Positions 42,619 through 52,018 of a stretch of DNA of 64,000 nucleotides are shown piece after piece. The position numbers and the translations under genes were made by a program. The notes under the pieces were generated by a model, which saw nothing but the letters and a program-made list of their open reading frames with translations, did not search any database and was not told the DNA's origin. Each line of letters opens with the position of its first letter. Within the stretch, counting starts at the first letter, position 1. Origin of the DNA: Akkermansiaceae bacterium (GTDB lineage Bacteria; Verrucomicrobiota; Verrucomicrobiia; Verrucomicrobiales; Akkermansiaceae); NCBI GenBank assembly GCA_024233115.1, contig JACKQB010000001.1, forward strand, positions 248,001 to 312,000, in the 5' to 3' direction.

Positions 42619-43965
42619 TTATTTAGCCTCCGTCTTGCCGGGTAATTTCCGGGGCTCCATGTCCATCGCCGATTGGGTCAGGATGAGTTCCACAATGGCG
42701 TCGATCTCTTGGGCGGCGTCCTTGCCGAGGGTGAGGGTGGTGAGGGCGTGATCCCCGGGGGCGGACAGCGTGACTGTGCCGCCGGTGAGGACCTTGCTGC
42801 TTTTGATCAGGTGCTTGGAAATAGGCAGGGTCACCGTGCTGCGGGAGTCGAGCAGGTGGAGGTAAATTTTGTCGCCTTTACGGGTCGAGTAAACGTCGTC
42901 GACGGGGATGAACGGACCGCCGCGTGTGCCGTAGATGCTGTCGCCGTATTTTTGCAACCAGTCGCCCATTTCCGCGAGCCGGTCGGCCTGGCGTTGCTCG
43001 ATGCGGCCGTCGGGCATTGGGCCGACGTTGAAGAGGAAGTTGCCGTCGCCACCGCTGGTGCGGACGAGGGTTTGCAGGCATTGTTTGAGCGACTTCAGCT
43101 CGTCATTGGGTTTCCACGCCCACTGGCGGCAGATGGTCATGCAGGTTTCCCACGGGCGTGTGGTTTGGAACTTGCCGACTTTTTGCTCGGGGGTCTCGTA
43201 GTCGCCGACGTTTTTCTGATAGCCGTAGCGGTTCCTCCGTCCCGGCTCGGAGTAGGCGCGGTTGTTGATGAGGACATTCGGCTGCAACTGGCGCAGCTCC
43301 CTGACCATCGGCACACCGTGTTTCACGCCGTAGGACTGGGGTACGTCAAACCAGAAGGTGAAGATCGGACCGTAGTTCCTGGAGAGTTCGCGGAGCTGGC
43401 CACGCATGAAAACGTCATAGGCATCCAGGTCGGGATTGGGTTTCCTGGTTGTGCCGCCGGGGCTGCCGAGCGGGAACGACGGGTGGTACCAGTCGCAGGA
43501 CGAGTAGTAGATGCCGAAGGCGATACCGCCTTTTTTGCAGGCCTCGGCGAGTTCCTTGACCACGTCCCGTTTGAACGGGGAGTGCATGATGTTGTAGTCC
43601 GTCAGCTTGCTGTCCCAGAGGCAGAAGCCGTCGTGGTGTTTGGCGGTGAGCACGATGTACTTCATGCCGCCGGCCTTGGCGACGGCGACCCATTTGTCGG
43701 CGTCGAACCCGGTGGGGTTGAACTTTTTGTAAAGGTTGTCGTATTCGTCGATGGGCACCTGCTTGCCGCGTGACCAGCCGATCTCGGTGCCCTTCAGGCT
43801 GACCGGGCCCCAGTGGATGAACATGCCGTAGCGGGAGTCCTTCCAGTTTTCAACGGCGGCGGCGGGTGCGTGCCCGGGCGAGAGCGGTTTTTCCTGCGCT
43901 AGCAGCGGGAGGGCGGAGAAGACGAGGGCCAGGAGGGCGGAGGTGGTTTTGGGGATGCTTTTCAT
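42619..43965 (-). CDS. GH29 alpha-L-fucosidase
   Basis: 448 residues with a signal peptide (MKSIPKTTSALLALVFSALPLLAQ). GH29 catalytic domain: SRYGMFIHWGPVSLKGTEIGWSRGKQ, KHHDGFCLW and nucleophile Asp207 in FTFWFDVPQSYG, where the usual glycine after Asp is replaced by Val. It lacks the extra C-terminal domain of its paralogue at 39682, and the nucleophile surroundings differ, so the two fucosidases may have different linkage preferences. The gene lies 14 bases downstream of the SSS transporter and they are probably co-transcribed. Confidence 0.94.
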   Translation of the reverse strand: MKSIPKTTSALLALVFSALPLLAQEKPLSPGHAPAAAVENWKDSRYGMFIHWGPVSLKGTEIGWSRGKQVPIDEYDNLYKKFNPTGFDADKWVAVAKAGGMKYIVLTAKHHDGFCLWDSKLTDYNIMHSPFKRDVVKELAEACKKGGIAFGIYYSSCDWYHPSFPLGSPGGTTRKPNPDLDAYDVFMRGQLRELSRNYGPIFTFWFDVPQSYGVKHGVPMVRELRQLQPNVLINNRAYSEPGRRNRYGYQKNVGDYETPEQKVGKFQTTRPWETCMTICRQWAWKPNDELKSLKQCLQTLVRTSGGDGNFLFNVGPMPDGRIEQRQADRLAEMGDWLQKYGDSIYGTRGGPFIPVDDVYSTRKGDKIYLHLLDSRSTVTLPISKHLIKSSKVLTGGTVTLSAPGDHALTTLTLGKDAAQEIDAIVELILTQSAMDMEPRKLPGKTEAK

Positions 43966-43979
43966 GACGGATGGGGTGG

Positions 43980-45866
43980 TTATCTGAAGATGTAGTAGAG
44001 CACGGTCATGATGACCAGGAGGAGGACGGAGAGGAACTTGTAGTTGCCGATGCCCTTCCAGCCGGGCTGACGGATCGGGTCGAGCGGTGAGTCCCAGCAG
44101 AGTTTGGCGCTGGACTCGGGCACGGCTTGGCCGGTGGCGTAGGTGATGACGACTTGCACGACGACGCAGAAGACGAAGAGGTAAAATGCCATCATCATAA
44201 AGCCACCCGTGATGTGGGAGGCGGTGTCAAAGCCGTAGGTGATGACGCCGGCGAGTGCGCCGATGATCATGGTCCATTGCGCGGAGAGGGCGTTGGCTTT
44301 TTTCCAGAACACGCCTAACAGGAACACGCAGGTCACCGGGGCGGCGATGTGGGCGATGATCTGGTTCAGGGCGATGAAGATGCTTTCCTTTTTCAGCAGC
44401 AGGGGAACCAGGCCGATGGCGAGAACGAGGGCGGCGCCCGCGGCGATGCGGCCCACGAAGACCAGCTTGTGGTCCGGGGTGTCGGGTTTGAAGCGTTTGA
44501 AGAGGTCGAAGGCGGTCAGGGTCGAGATGGAGTTGAGGGCGCCCGAGACGGTTGACATCAGGGCGGCGATGAGCGCGGCAATGATCACCCCCTTGAGGCC
44601 CACGGGCAGCAGCTGGGTGATCATCGCGGTGTAAACCCCCTTGGTCTCGTAAACGGGTTTGCCGAACTCCCTGGCCGAGGCGATGGTGCCGGCGTCGAGC
44701 AGGTTTTTCTCCTGGGCCGTCTTGAGGTCGATGGTGAGGTGGCGTTGTTGTTTATGGCTGAGAACACCCGCCGCTTGAAGCGAATCGTAGGTCGCTTGGT
44801 CGATCTTGAACTTGTCCTGGGCATAGGCAACCCGGACATCCACGATGTCGGGTTTGATGCTCTGGCTCATGTCGAGTTTACCCGTCTTGAAGAGGGTGAA
44901 GGCGAGCAGGCCGGGAAGGACGAAAATGAAAACGGGGATGATTTTCACAATGCCGGCGAAGAGCGGACCGACGCGGGCGTGGTTTTGATCCTTGGCACCC
45001 AACACACGCTGGACGATGGTTTGATCCGCGCACCAGTACCAGATACCGAGCACCGGGTAGCCGAGCAGGATGGCAAACCAGGGCATGCCGTCCGGGTCGC
45101 CGGCGGGACGCAGCATGGAGAGCCGGTGGCCTTCGGTTTCGCCCAGCTCGTTCGCCTGCTGAAGAACATCGGTCATGGCGCTCCATCCGCCCATTTTCTG
45201 ATAGGCGATGTAGGAAATGATGGAGGCACCGATGAGCAGGACCACGGTTTCGATGGTTTCTGTCAGCACCACGGCCAGCAGGCCGCCGACGATGGTGTAG
45301 ACGGCGGTCAGGGCGGCGATGGCGATGATGGCAACGTAGATGTTGACGCCGAAGATCTCGTGCAGAACGATGCCGCCTGTTAGGAAGGAGAAGCCGATGT
45401 GGACGATGACGGCGGAGACCAGGGAGAACACGGCCAGCATGTCACGGCACGGCCTGTTGTAGCGTTTTTCCAGGAAGTCCGGCAGGGTGGCGACCTTGGA
45501 TTTGATGTAAAACGGGGCGAAGAACAGCGAGAGCAGGATCAGGGTGAAGGCGGCCATCCACTCGAAGTTGCCGTTGAGCAGACCGGTGTCGAAGCCCGAC
45601 TGCGCGAGCGAGACGAGGTGGACGCAGGAGATGTTCGTGGCAAAGAGCGCCAGGCCGATCATCGGCCACTTCAGGGTGCCGCCGGCGAGGAAGTAATCGC
45701 GGCTTTCACCGGCGCCTGCCTGGGCTTTTTTCTTTTTCATCACCGTGCCTGCGTAGAGGCCGATGCCGACGATTCCGAGCAGGTAGGCAACGATGATGAC
45801 GACGTCCAGGGTGGCTATTTTACCAGCGTCGGTGGCTGCGTTGGCGATAAGGGGATGGTGCTGCAT
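43980..45866 (-). CDS. Sodium:solute symporter (SSS/SLC5 family)
   Basis: 628 residues with about 14 membrane helices, starting MQHHPLIANAATDAGKIATLDVVIIVAYLLGIVGIGLYAG. Family signatures: GTLKWPMIGLALFATNISCVHLVSLAQSG, LPDFLEKRYNRP, YTIVGGLLAVVLTETIETVVLLIG, ISTLTAFDLFKRF. A soluble loop of about 90 residues separates helices in the middle. Sugar- or sugar-acid-type substrates are common in this family; fucose, rhamnose or an oligosaccharide fragment is inferred from context. The gene lies between GH95 and GH29 enzymes. Confidence 0.93.
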   Translation of the reverse strand: MQHHPLIANAATDAGKIATLDVVIIVAYLLGIVGIGLYAGTVMKKKKAQAGAGESRDYFLAGGTLKWPMIGLALFATNISCVHLVSLAQSGFDTGLLNGNFEWMAAFTLILLSLFFAPFYIKSKVATLPDFLEKRYNRPCRDMLAVFSLVSAVIVHIGFSFLTGGIVLHEIFGVNIYVAIIAIAALTAVYTIVGGLLAVVLTETIETVVLLIGASIISYIAYQKMGGWSAMTDVLQQANELGETEGHRLSMLRPAGDPDGMPWFAILLGYPVLGIWYWCADQTIVQRVLGAKDQNHARVGPLFAGIVKIIPVFIFVLPGLLAFTLFKTGKLDMSQSIKPDIVDVRVAYAQDKFKIDQATYDSLQAAGVLSHKQQRHLTIDLKTAQEKNLLDAGTIASAREFGKPVYETKGVYTAMITQLLPVGLKGVIIAALIAALMSTVSGALNSISTLTAFDLFKRFKPDTPDHKLVFVGRIAAGAALVLAIGLVPLLLKKESIFIALNQIIAHIAAPVTCVFLLGVFWKKANALSAQWTMIIGALAGVITYGFDTASHITGGFMMMAFYLFVFCVVVQVVITYATGQAVPESSAKLCWDSPLDPIRQPGWKGIGNYKFLSVLLLVIMTVLYYIFR

Positions 45867-45886
45867 GGTGGTTTTATGGTGTAAAT

Positions 45887-48214
45887 TTATTGCGTGATAT
45901 TGATCAAAGCTGAATCGAGTGGCGATGTTTTTCCTTGGATTAGAATTGTGTCAGGGAGGGTGCCGGCGCCTTTTTTGATCGTCGCCTTGGTGAGTTTGCC
46001 GTCATTCCAAGTGAGATCGATGGTGTGGCCGCCGCGTGCTTTGAGACCTTTGACGGAGCCGCTGGACCATGCGTCGGGCAGCGCGGGGAGGAGGTGGAGC
46101 TGGCCGCCGTGCGACTGAAGGAGCATCTCGGCGATACCGGCGGTGGCGCCGAGGTTGGCCTCGATCTGGAAACAGGGTCTTTTTCTGCCGAAGACGGAGT
46201 TGAAACCGTTGCCCAGCGTCTGGGTGCGGAGCATTTCATGGAGGTGGTGCTCGGCGGTGTTGCCGTCGCGGAGGCGGGCGTAGATGGAGGTCGCCCACGC
46301 ACGTGACCAGCCGATGCCGACCGAGCCGTGTTGCTCGCGGAAGGCGATGGATTTTTTCACCGCCTCGAGAATGTCGGGGGTTTTTTCCTGAGTGACCGAA
46401 ATGCCGGGATGGAAGGCGTAGAGGTGGGACAGGTGGCGGTGGCCGGGCTCCGACTCCTTGCGTGGGATGTCCCATTCGAGCAGCCTGCCGTCGGGGCCGA
46501 TATGCAGTCCGTTGTCGAGCTTGGGCAGGGCGGCGGCAATCTCACGGGTGAGGTCGTTGTCGATGCCGAGAACCTTGGCGGCGGCGAGCGTGTTGGTGAG
46601 CTGTTCGTGGATGATTTGCTGGCCCATCGCGGCCTTGGCGCAGACGGCGGTAAACTTCCTGCCCTCGGTGAGGAAGCCGTTTTCCGGGGATGTCTCGGGG
46701 TAGGAAATGAGCACGCCGTCCTTTTCCGTCAACCAGTCGAGGTAAAACCGGGCCTGGCCGGCAAGCAAGGGGTAGCCGGTTTGTTTGAGAAATTCGCGGT
46801 CCTGGGTGAAGGTGTAGTATGTCCAGATGTGCTGGCACATCCAGCCGCCGCCATGGATCCAGCCGCCCCATTTCGCCTTGGCGGATTGCATCACTGCCTG
46901 GGCGTTGAGTTCCGTTGCATGGTGCGCCATCCAGCCACGCAAGCCGTATTGTCGGCTGGCGGTGACCTTGCCGTTTTTAGCCAGTGTTTTCATCCAGTGG
47001 AAAACCGGCAGATGGGTTTCGGAGAGGTTGGTGACATCGGCCGGCCAGTAGTTCATCTGGAGGTTGATGTTGAGGTGGTAGTCGGAGTTCCAGGGGGCTT
47101 CGATGTGGGGGTTCCACAGGCCTTGCAGGTTCGCCGGGTTGCCGTTGCTGCGGGAGGATGCGATCAGCAGGTAACGGCCGTAGTGGAAAATGAGCGCCTC
47201 GAGCTGCAGGTCGCGCTGGCCGGATTGCAACGCGTCGAGCCGCTTGTCGGTGGGCAATTTCTCCTTGGCGGGGGCCGCGGGCAGGGTCAGGGCGCAGCGG
47301 TTGTAGAGCGACTGGTGGTCGGCGATGTGCGCTTTCTTTGCCGTCTGATAGAACTCCGGGGTGACGTCCCGGTCGGTCATGTGGCGCGCCTGGTCGGCGG
47401 CCGGCCAGTAGTCGGTGGTGGCGGTCAGGCGGAGAACCACGGACTTGGCGCCGGTGATGGTGAGTTTGCCCTTGTCGGCGGTCGAGGTGCCACCGGATTG
47501 GTAGGCATCGAGGCGGACGCGGAACTTCACCCCGAGTATGCCCTTGATGGGTTTGTCCTTAAGCTTGGCGCCTTTTTGAGTCACCTGCCCGGTCATTTCG
47601 AGTGTCCGCTTGTTAGTGGCGGTGGTTTGGTGTGTCACCGTGCCTTTGTCGAGTGGGCGGTCGAGTGTGAGGTCCAGGTTGATGGTGTCGGGGCCGTCGG
47701 CGGTGATGCTGACCATGATGGATTCGTCCGGGTGCGAGCAAAACACCTGCTGGGTGAAAGTGGTGGTGCCACGTTTCCAGGTGGTGGTGGCGAGTCCGGT
47801 TGTTAGGTCGAGCGCGCGTCGGTAATCGGTGACGCCGGCCGTGGTGGGTTTCCAGCTGAGGTGCAGGTCCCCCAGGGTCTGGTGACTGAAGACGACACCG
47901 CCGCGCGAGAAGCGGCGGATGATCTCGCTGTCGGCGTCGACCAGTTTGTTGTCATCGATCAGTTTGCGGATGTGGGCGAGGTCCTCCGGGGTGCCGATCG
48001 AATGTTGGATCTGCCCAGGCTCGCCTGCCCAGAGCGAGTCTTCATTCAGTTGGATGCGTTCCTTTTCCGGGTTACCAAAGACCATCGCCCCCATGCGACC
48101 GTTGCCGACGGGCAGGGCCTGGTTCCAGTCTTTGGCGGTTTGTTGATACCAGAGTTCGTGCTGGGCGAAAACAGTTCCGCTGAGCGCTGTGAAAATGATG
48201 GCTTCTTTGAGCAT
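45887..48214 (-). CDS. GH95 alpha-L-fucosidase
   Basis: 775 residues with a signal peptide (MLKEAIIFTALSGTVFAQ). GH95: the N-terminal beta domain begins LWYQQTAKDWNQALPVGNGRMGAMVFG. The catalytic barrel contains the Asn pair in YHLNINLQMNYW near residue 381 and the acid-motif region ETSPENGF. It probably hydrolyses alpha-1,2-linked L-fucose (or L-galactose) at non-reducing ends in the periplasm or outside the cell. Its start lies 13 bases downstream of a sulfatase, so these genes form one unit. A second GH95 gene is at 49849. Confidence 0.93.
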   Translation of the reverse strand: MLKEAIIFTALSGTVFAQHELWYQQTAKDWNQALPVGNGRMGAMVFGNPEKERIQLNEDSLWAGEPGQIQHSIGTPEDLAHIRKLIDDNKLVDADSEIIRRFSRGGVVFSHQTLGDLHLSWKPTTAGVTDYRRALDLTTGLATTTWKRGTTTFTQQVFCSHPDESIMVSITADGPDTINLDLTLDRPLDKGTVTHQTTATNKRTLEMTGQVTQKGAKLKDKPIKGILGVKFRVRLDAYQSGGTSTADKGKLTITGAKSVVLRLTATTDYWPAADQARHMTDRDVTPEFYQTAKKAHIADHQSLYNRCALTLPAAPAKEKLPTDKRLDALQSGQRDLQLEALIFHYGRYLLIASSRSNGNPANLQGLWNPHIEAPWNSDYHLNINLQMNYWPADVTNLSETHLPVFHWMKTLAKNGKVTASRQYGLRGWMAHHATELNAQAVMQSAKAKWGGWIHGGGWMCQHIWTYYTFTQDREFLKQTGYPLLAGQARFYLDWLTEKDGVLISYPETSPENGFLTEGRKFTAVCAKAAMGQQIIHEQLTNTLAAAKVLGIDNDLTREIAAALPKLDNGLHIGPDGRLLEWDIPRKESEPGHRHLSHLYAFHPGISVTQEKTPDILEAVKKSIAFREQHGSVGIGWSRAWATSIYARLRDGNTAEHHLHEMLRTQTLGNGFNSVFGRKRPCFQIEANLGATAGIAEMLLQSHGGQLHLLPALPDAWSSGSVKGLKARGGHTIDLTWNDGKLTKATIKKGAGTLPDTILIQGKTSPLDSALINITQ

Positions 48215-48226
48215 GGATCTTGAGGT

Positions 48227-49765
48227 TTATTTCTTGTTAGGGTTTTCCCACGGCAGGTGACGCCACCAGATTTGGCCGTTGTGATTTTTCTGTTTGGTGC
48301 CTGGAGTTGAGCGGCCGTTCTCGACGTAGCGGCGCAGGATGGCGGTCAGTTCCTCGACTTTTTTGTCGTGCCGGGCGATGACATTGTTGGTTTCCTTGGG
48401 ACCGGTTTGCAGGTCGTAGAGCTGCCACTGAGGGAGTTTTTTCTTGCGGGCTTCGGGGTCTCTGGGCGCGCTCCAGCCGCCTGAACCTGGGCAGTAGAGA
48501 AGTTTCCAACGGCCTTGGCGCACGACGAAGCGACCGCTGATCGAGTGACAAATCACCGCTTCGTGGAGAGGTTCGGTGATCGATGAATCTTTCAACAGAG
48601 GCAACAAATTGACGCTGTCTTCCGCCGCTGATTCCGGGTAGCTGGTGTTGGCGGCATCGGCGCAGGTCGCCATGATATCGACCAGTGAGATGGTTTGGTT
48701 GGTGGTGCTGGCGGGTTGGATCACGCCTTTCCAAGTGGCGATGAAGGGCACGCGGTGGCCGCCTTCGAAGGCGTCCGCTTTGTTGCCGCGCCAGTGTTCC
48801 TGGAGTTCGGCTCCTGAGGCGCGGAGTTTATCAAAGTCCGCTTTGGGCGAGGTGCCGTTGTCGGTGGTGAAGATGAGCAGAGTGTTGTCGGCGATGCCGT
48901 TGCGCTCCACTGCGTCCATGATTTGGCCGACACACCAGTCCGTTTCCATCAGGAAATCGGCGTAGTCCGAGATGCCGCTTTTGCCCTTGAACGGTTCCGA
49001 GGGAGCGATCGGTGTGTGGGGCGAGGTCATCGAGAAGTAGAGGAAAAAGGGGTTTTCCGTTTTTGCCTGTTGGTCGATGTAGTTCACCGAGCGTTTGGTG
49101 ATCTCGGGAAGCACGGCCTCGAGTTTCCAGCCTTTCACGCCGATACCGTTACTGGAATGGTAGTGAGCGGGGAACGTGAGTCGGGTGTCCGGGATGCCCT
49201 GGGTCTTGCCGTTTTCAATCCAAACGAAGGGCTGCCAGTTGGGGATATCGTCGCCAAAGTAGTAGTCGAACCCTCTGCCGGTGGGGCCGCCTTCGATCTT
49301 CCGGCTGAAGTCGACTTCGCTGAGTTTGGTGGTGAACCCGCCGCCTTTTTTCGGCCAGTTCCAACCGAGGTGCCACTTGCCGATGCAGGCGGTGTGGTAG
49401 CCTACCTTCTTGAGCATGGCTGGGAGAGTGAGTCGGTCTTCCTCGATCAACGGGCGTTCCCATTCGCCGACGATGCCTTGTTTCAATCGGCTTCTCCACG
49501 AGTAGCGGCCGGTGAGGACGCCGTAGCGGGTGGGGGTGCAGACTGCCGAGCCGGAGTGGGCGTCTGAAAAGGTGATCCCCTGCGAGGTCAACGTGTCCAG
49601 GTGAGGCGTTTGGATGCCGAGTTTGTCATTGAGTGCGGCGACAGAATCAACCCCCATGTCGTCGGCGAGGATGACGATGATGTTGGGTTTTTGTGCAGCG
49701 GATGAGATGCCCGCGGACAGTCCGAGGAACAATGTGAGGAGGGTTTTTTTGAACATGCTGTGCAT
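48227..49765 (-). CDS. Secreted type I sulfatase
   Basis: 512 residues from the ATG at 49765 (MHSMFKKTLLTLFLGLSAGISSAAQ), or 509 from ATG 49756; a continuing frame to 50032 overlaps the downstream part of the GH95 gene and lacks a signal. Metal site IIVILADDMGVDS, maturation motif C-T-P-T-R with Cys76, TACIGKWHLGWNW, and LIFTTDNGTSPKAD. Probably desulfates the fucose-containing polymer so the neighbouring GH95 and GH29 enzymes can act. It lies between the two GH95 genes on the same strand. Confidence 0.93.
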   Translation of the reverse strand: MHSMFKKTLLTLFLGLSAGISSAAQKPNIIVILADDMGVDSVAALNDKLGIQTPHLDTLTSQGITFSDAHSGSAVCTPTRYGVLTGRYSWRSRLKQGIVGEWERPLIEEDRLTLPAMLKKVGYHTACIGKWHLGWNWPKKGGGFTTKLSEVDFSRKIEGGPTGRGFDYYFGDDIPNWQPFVWIENGKTQGIPDTRLTFPAHYHSSNGIGVKGWKLEAVLPEITKRSVNYIDQQAKTENPFFLYFSMTSPHTPIAPSEPFKGKSGISDYADFLMETDWCVGQIMDAVERNGIADNTLLIFTTDNGTSPKADFDKLRASGAELQEHWRGNKADAFEGGHRVPFIATWKGVIQPASTTNQTISLVDIMATCADAANTSYPESAAEDSVNLLPLLKDSSITEPLHEAVICHSISGRFVVRQGRWKLLYCPGSGGWSAPRDPEARKKKLPQWQLYDLQTGPKETNNVIARHDKKVEELTAILRRYVENGRSTPGTKQKNHNGQIWWRHLPWENPNKK

Positions 49766-49848
49766 CACGTGGTTAGTACGAATAAGGTAATGTCTTGGGC
49801 TGAAGGTAGGGGGAATGATGAAGTGGGCTGAATCGCTATGATTAGGAA

Positions 49849-52011
49849 CTAACGCATGATTTTCAATAATGGACTGACGGATTGGATTTCTTTGCCGAGT
49901 GCCAATATTTTTCCGGGGAGCGGCCCCGTGCCTTTTTGAATGGTGGCGGAGGTGAGCTTTCCGTCTTTCCAGGTTATATCGATGGTGTGGCCGCCGCGTG
50001 CTTTGAAGCCTTTGATGTGTCCGCTTTTCCATGCGGTGGGCAGGGCGGGCAGGAGGTGGATGGTGTCGGGCTCGTGCGACTGGACGAGCATCTCTGCGGC
50101 GGCCCCCGTGTAGCCGAGGCAGCCGTCGATCTGGAAGACCCCCCAGACGATGGTGAAAAGGTTTTGCGTGGTGCCGTCGATTCCCGATTGGATACGGCCG
50201 GGGGTGTTGAGGATGGGTTTGAGTTTGTTGACTAACAATTGATGCGCGTGTTCGCCGTCATTGTAGCGTGCCCAGAGAGCGGCTTTCCATGGCAGTGCCC
50301 ATCCTGCGCCACCGTCGCCGCGTGCGATGAGGGATTTTTTGGCTGCTGCATAAAGCTTGGGTGTGGTGGAGTTGATTTGTCGTCCCGGGTAGAGGCCTAC
50401 GAGATGAGAGAGGTGGCGGTGCGCTTCTTGTTTTTTATCGCGGTCTACCAGCAGCCACTCTTGCAGCTGTCCCCATTTACCGATTTTCAGCGGCATGAGT
50501 TTGGCCCTGAGGGCGGCGACTTGAGCCGCGTATTCTTTTTCCACGCCGAGGATTTCACAGGTTTCGATGTAGTTGGTGAATGCGTCCCAGGCGAATTGCT
50601 GGTCATAGGTGACGCCGTCCTCGGTGGGGCCATGCTCTGCGGACCAGCCTTGTGGTGAGACGAGGGAGCCGTCTTTCTCAATGAGGTAATCCTCCCAGAA
50701 TTCACAGACACCACGGAAGGCGGGCAGCGCTTGTTCTTTGAGGAATTTTTGATCGAGTGTGTAGGCGTAGTGCGTCCAGAACTGCTGGGCGAACCATGAC
50801 GCGCCGGAGTGATTCCAGCGATACGAGCCGCCGCCGTGGATGCCGTTTTCGTATTCGATCGCCCAGCCGTCGGTCTTGTATTGTTTTTTGGTGTTCTCTT
50901 TTGCGACGGGAATGTAGGCGGTGACGTAGTCGAAAAACGGTCGGTGAAGCTCGGAAAGGTTGGTTGTTTCCGAGAGCCAGTAGTTCATGTCCACGTTGAT
51001 GTCGGAGTGGTAGTCACCGCGCCAGGGTGGGTTGTCAGAGTTGTTCCAGATGCCCTGCAGGTTCGCCGGGAGGGTGCCTTCACGTGATGATGCGATGAGT
51101 AGGTAACGACCGTAATTGAAGACGAGTTCCTCGAAGTCGGCGTCGTTTTTGTTTTTCCAGAAATTGAGGAGTCGCGCCTTGGTGGTCTGCTTGGCCAGCT
51201 CTGGAGCGGTGGTTCCGAAATCCACCGAGGCGCGCTTGTAAAACCTCTGGTGGTCCGCGACGTGTGTGAGAAGATGTTGATCGACGTCGGTTTTGACAGC
51301 TGCCGCGATGTCTTTTTGGATTTTTGGCAGCGGATCGCCCCCTCGCCAGTTTTTTGTCGAGTCGGCCAGATAGTTGGTGTCCGCATCGAGGATGAAGGTG
51401 ATGGTGTCGGCGTTTTCGATGCGCAGGGTGTTGTCTTTTTTGGTGCTTTTCCCGCCTTTGACGACGACTGTCACCTGCGCCGCGTACTGCATGCCGTTCT
51501 GTTTGAGTGCTCCTGTAAACTGAATGGTATCGTCAGAAATGGCGACCGGTGCCGTGCCGTGGTCGTCGATCAGTGTGAGCGTGCCGGTGTAGGAAGCTCG
51601 CTTGTTGGCGGTGGCATGGAGAATGATGACTCCGGCCGGGTTCGAGGCAAACGCGCTGCGCGTGTAGCTTGTGCCGCCGGACTCATAAGTGACGCTGTGG
51701 GTCGCTGTCGAGAGGTCGAGTGTGCGCCTGTAGTCGCTGATATTTTCATGTTTCTGGTCGAACTTGAAGCGAAGCTGGCCGAAGCTCTGGTAATGTCCGG
51801 TATCCTGAGCATCACCTGTCCAGAGCGAGTCCTGGTTGAACTGAAAATAGATCTCATCCGTGCCGCCGAAGAGCATGCAACCCAGGGAGCCGTTGCCTAT
51901 CGGAAGCGCCTCCCTTTCCCAGTTCGCAGCAGGTGCGTCATGCCAGATCCTGTGGGAATCGGCGCTGGCCGCGGAGCTTAGTGCGAGTGATAGAATGAGA
52001 GCTGCTTTCAT
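49849..52011 (-). CDS. GH95-family glycosidase, divergent active site
   Basis: 720 residues from the ATG at 52011 (MKAALILSLALSSAASADSH, signal peptide). GH95 features: REALPIGNGSLGCMLFGG, GDYHSDINVDMNYWLSETTNLSELH near residue 337, and the acid region SAEHGPTEDGVTYDQQFAWD. In the Asn-pair motif the first Asn of the N-x-N pattern is an Asp here (SDIN rather than LNIN), while its paralogue at 45887 keeps both Asn. It may act on a different linkage or sugar such as an L-galactoside. The stop of this gene precedes the sulfatase by 83 bases. Confidence 0.9.
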   Translation of the reverse strand: MKAALILSLALSSAASADSHRIWHDAPAANWEREALPIGNGSLGCMLFGGTDEIYFQFNQDSLWTGDAQDTGHYQSFGQLRFKFDQKHENISDYRRTLDLSTATHSVTYESGGTSYTRSAFASNPAGVIILHATANKRASYTGTLTLIDDHGTAPVAISDDTIQFTGALKQNGMQYAAQVTVVVKGGKSTKKDNTLRIENADTITFILDADTNYLADSTKNWRGGDPLPKIQKDIAAAVKTDVDQHLLTHVADHQRFYKRASVDFGTTAPELAKQTTKARLLNFWKNKNDADFEELVFNYGRYLLIASSREGTLPANLQGIWNNSDNPPWRGDYHSDINVDMNYWLSETTNLSELHRPFFDYVTAYIPVAKENTKKQYKTDGWAIEYENGIHGGGSYRWNHSGASWFAQQFWTHYAYTLDQKFLKEQALPAFRGVCEFWEDYLIEKDGSLVSPQGWSAEHGPTEDGVTYDQQFAWDAFTNYIETCEILGVEKEYAAQVAALRAKLMPLKIGKWGQLQEWLLVDRDKKQEAHRHLSHLVGLYPGRQINSTTPKLYAAAKKSLIARGDGGAGWALPWKAALWARYNDGEHAHQLLVNKLKPILNTPGRIQSGIDGTTQNLFTIVWGVFQIDGCLGYTGAAAEMLVQSHEPDTIHLLPALPTAWKSGHIKGFKARGGHTIDITWKDGKLTSATIQKGTGPLPGKILALGKEIQSVSPLLKIMR

Positions 52012-52018
52012 AGAGCGT

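Noticed and set aside
46328..47806. 492-residue plus-strand frame opposite the GH95 gene
   Set aside because: Codon-bias mirror of a clear GH95 gene; no recognisable domain.
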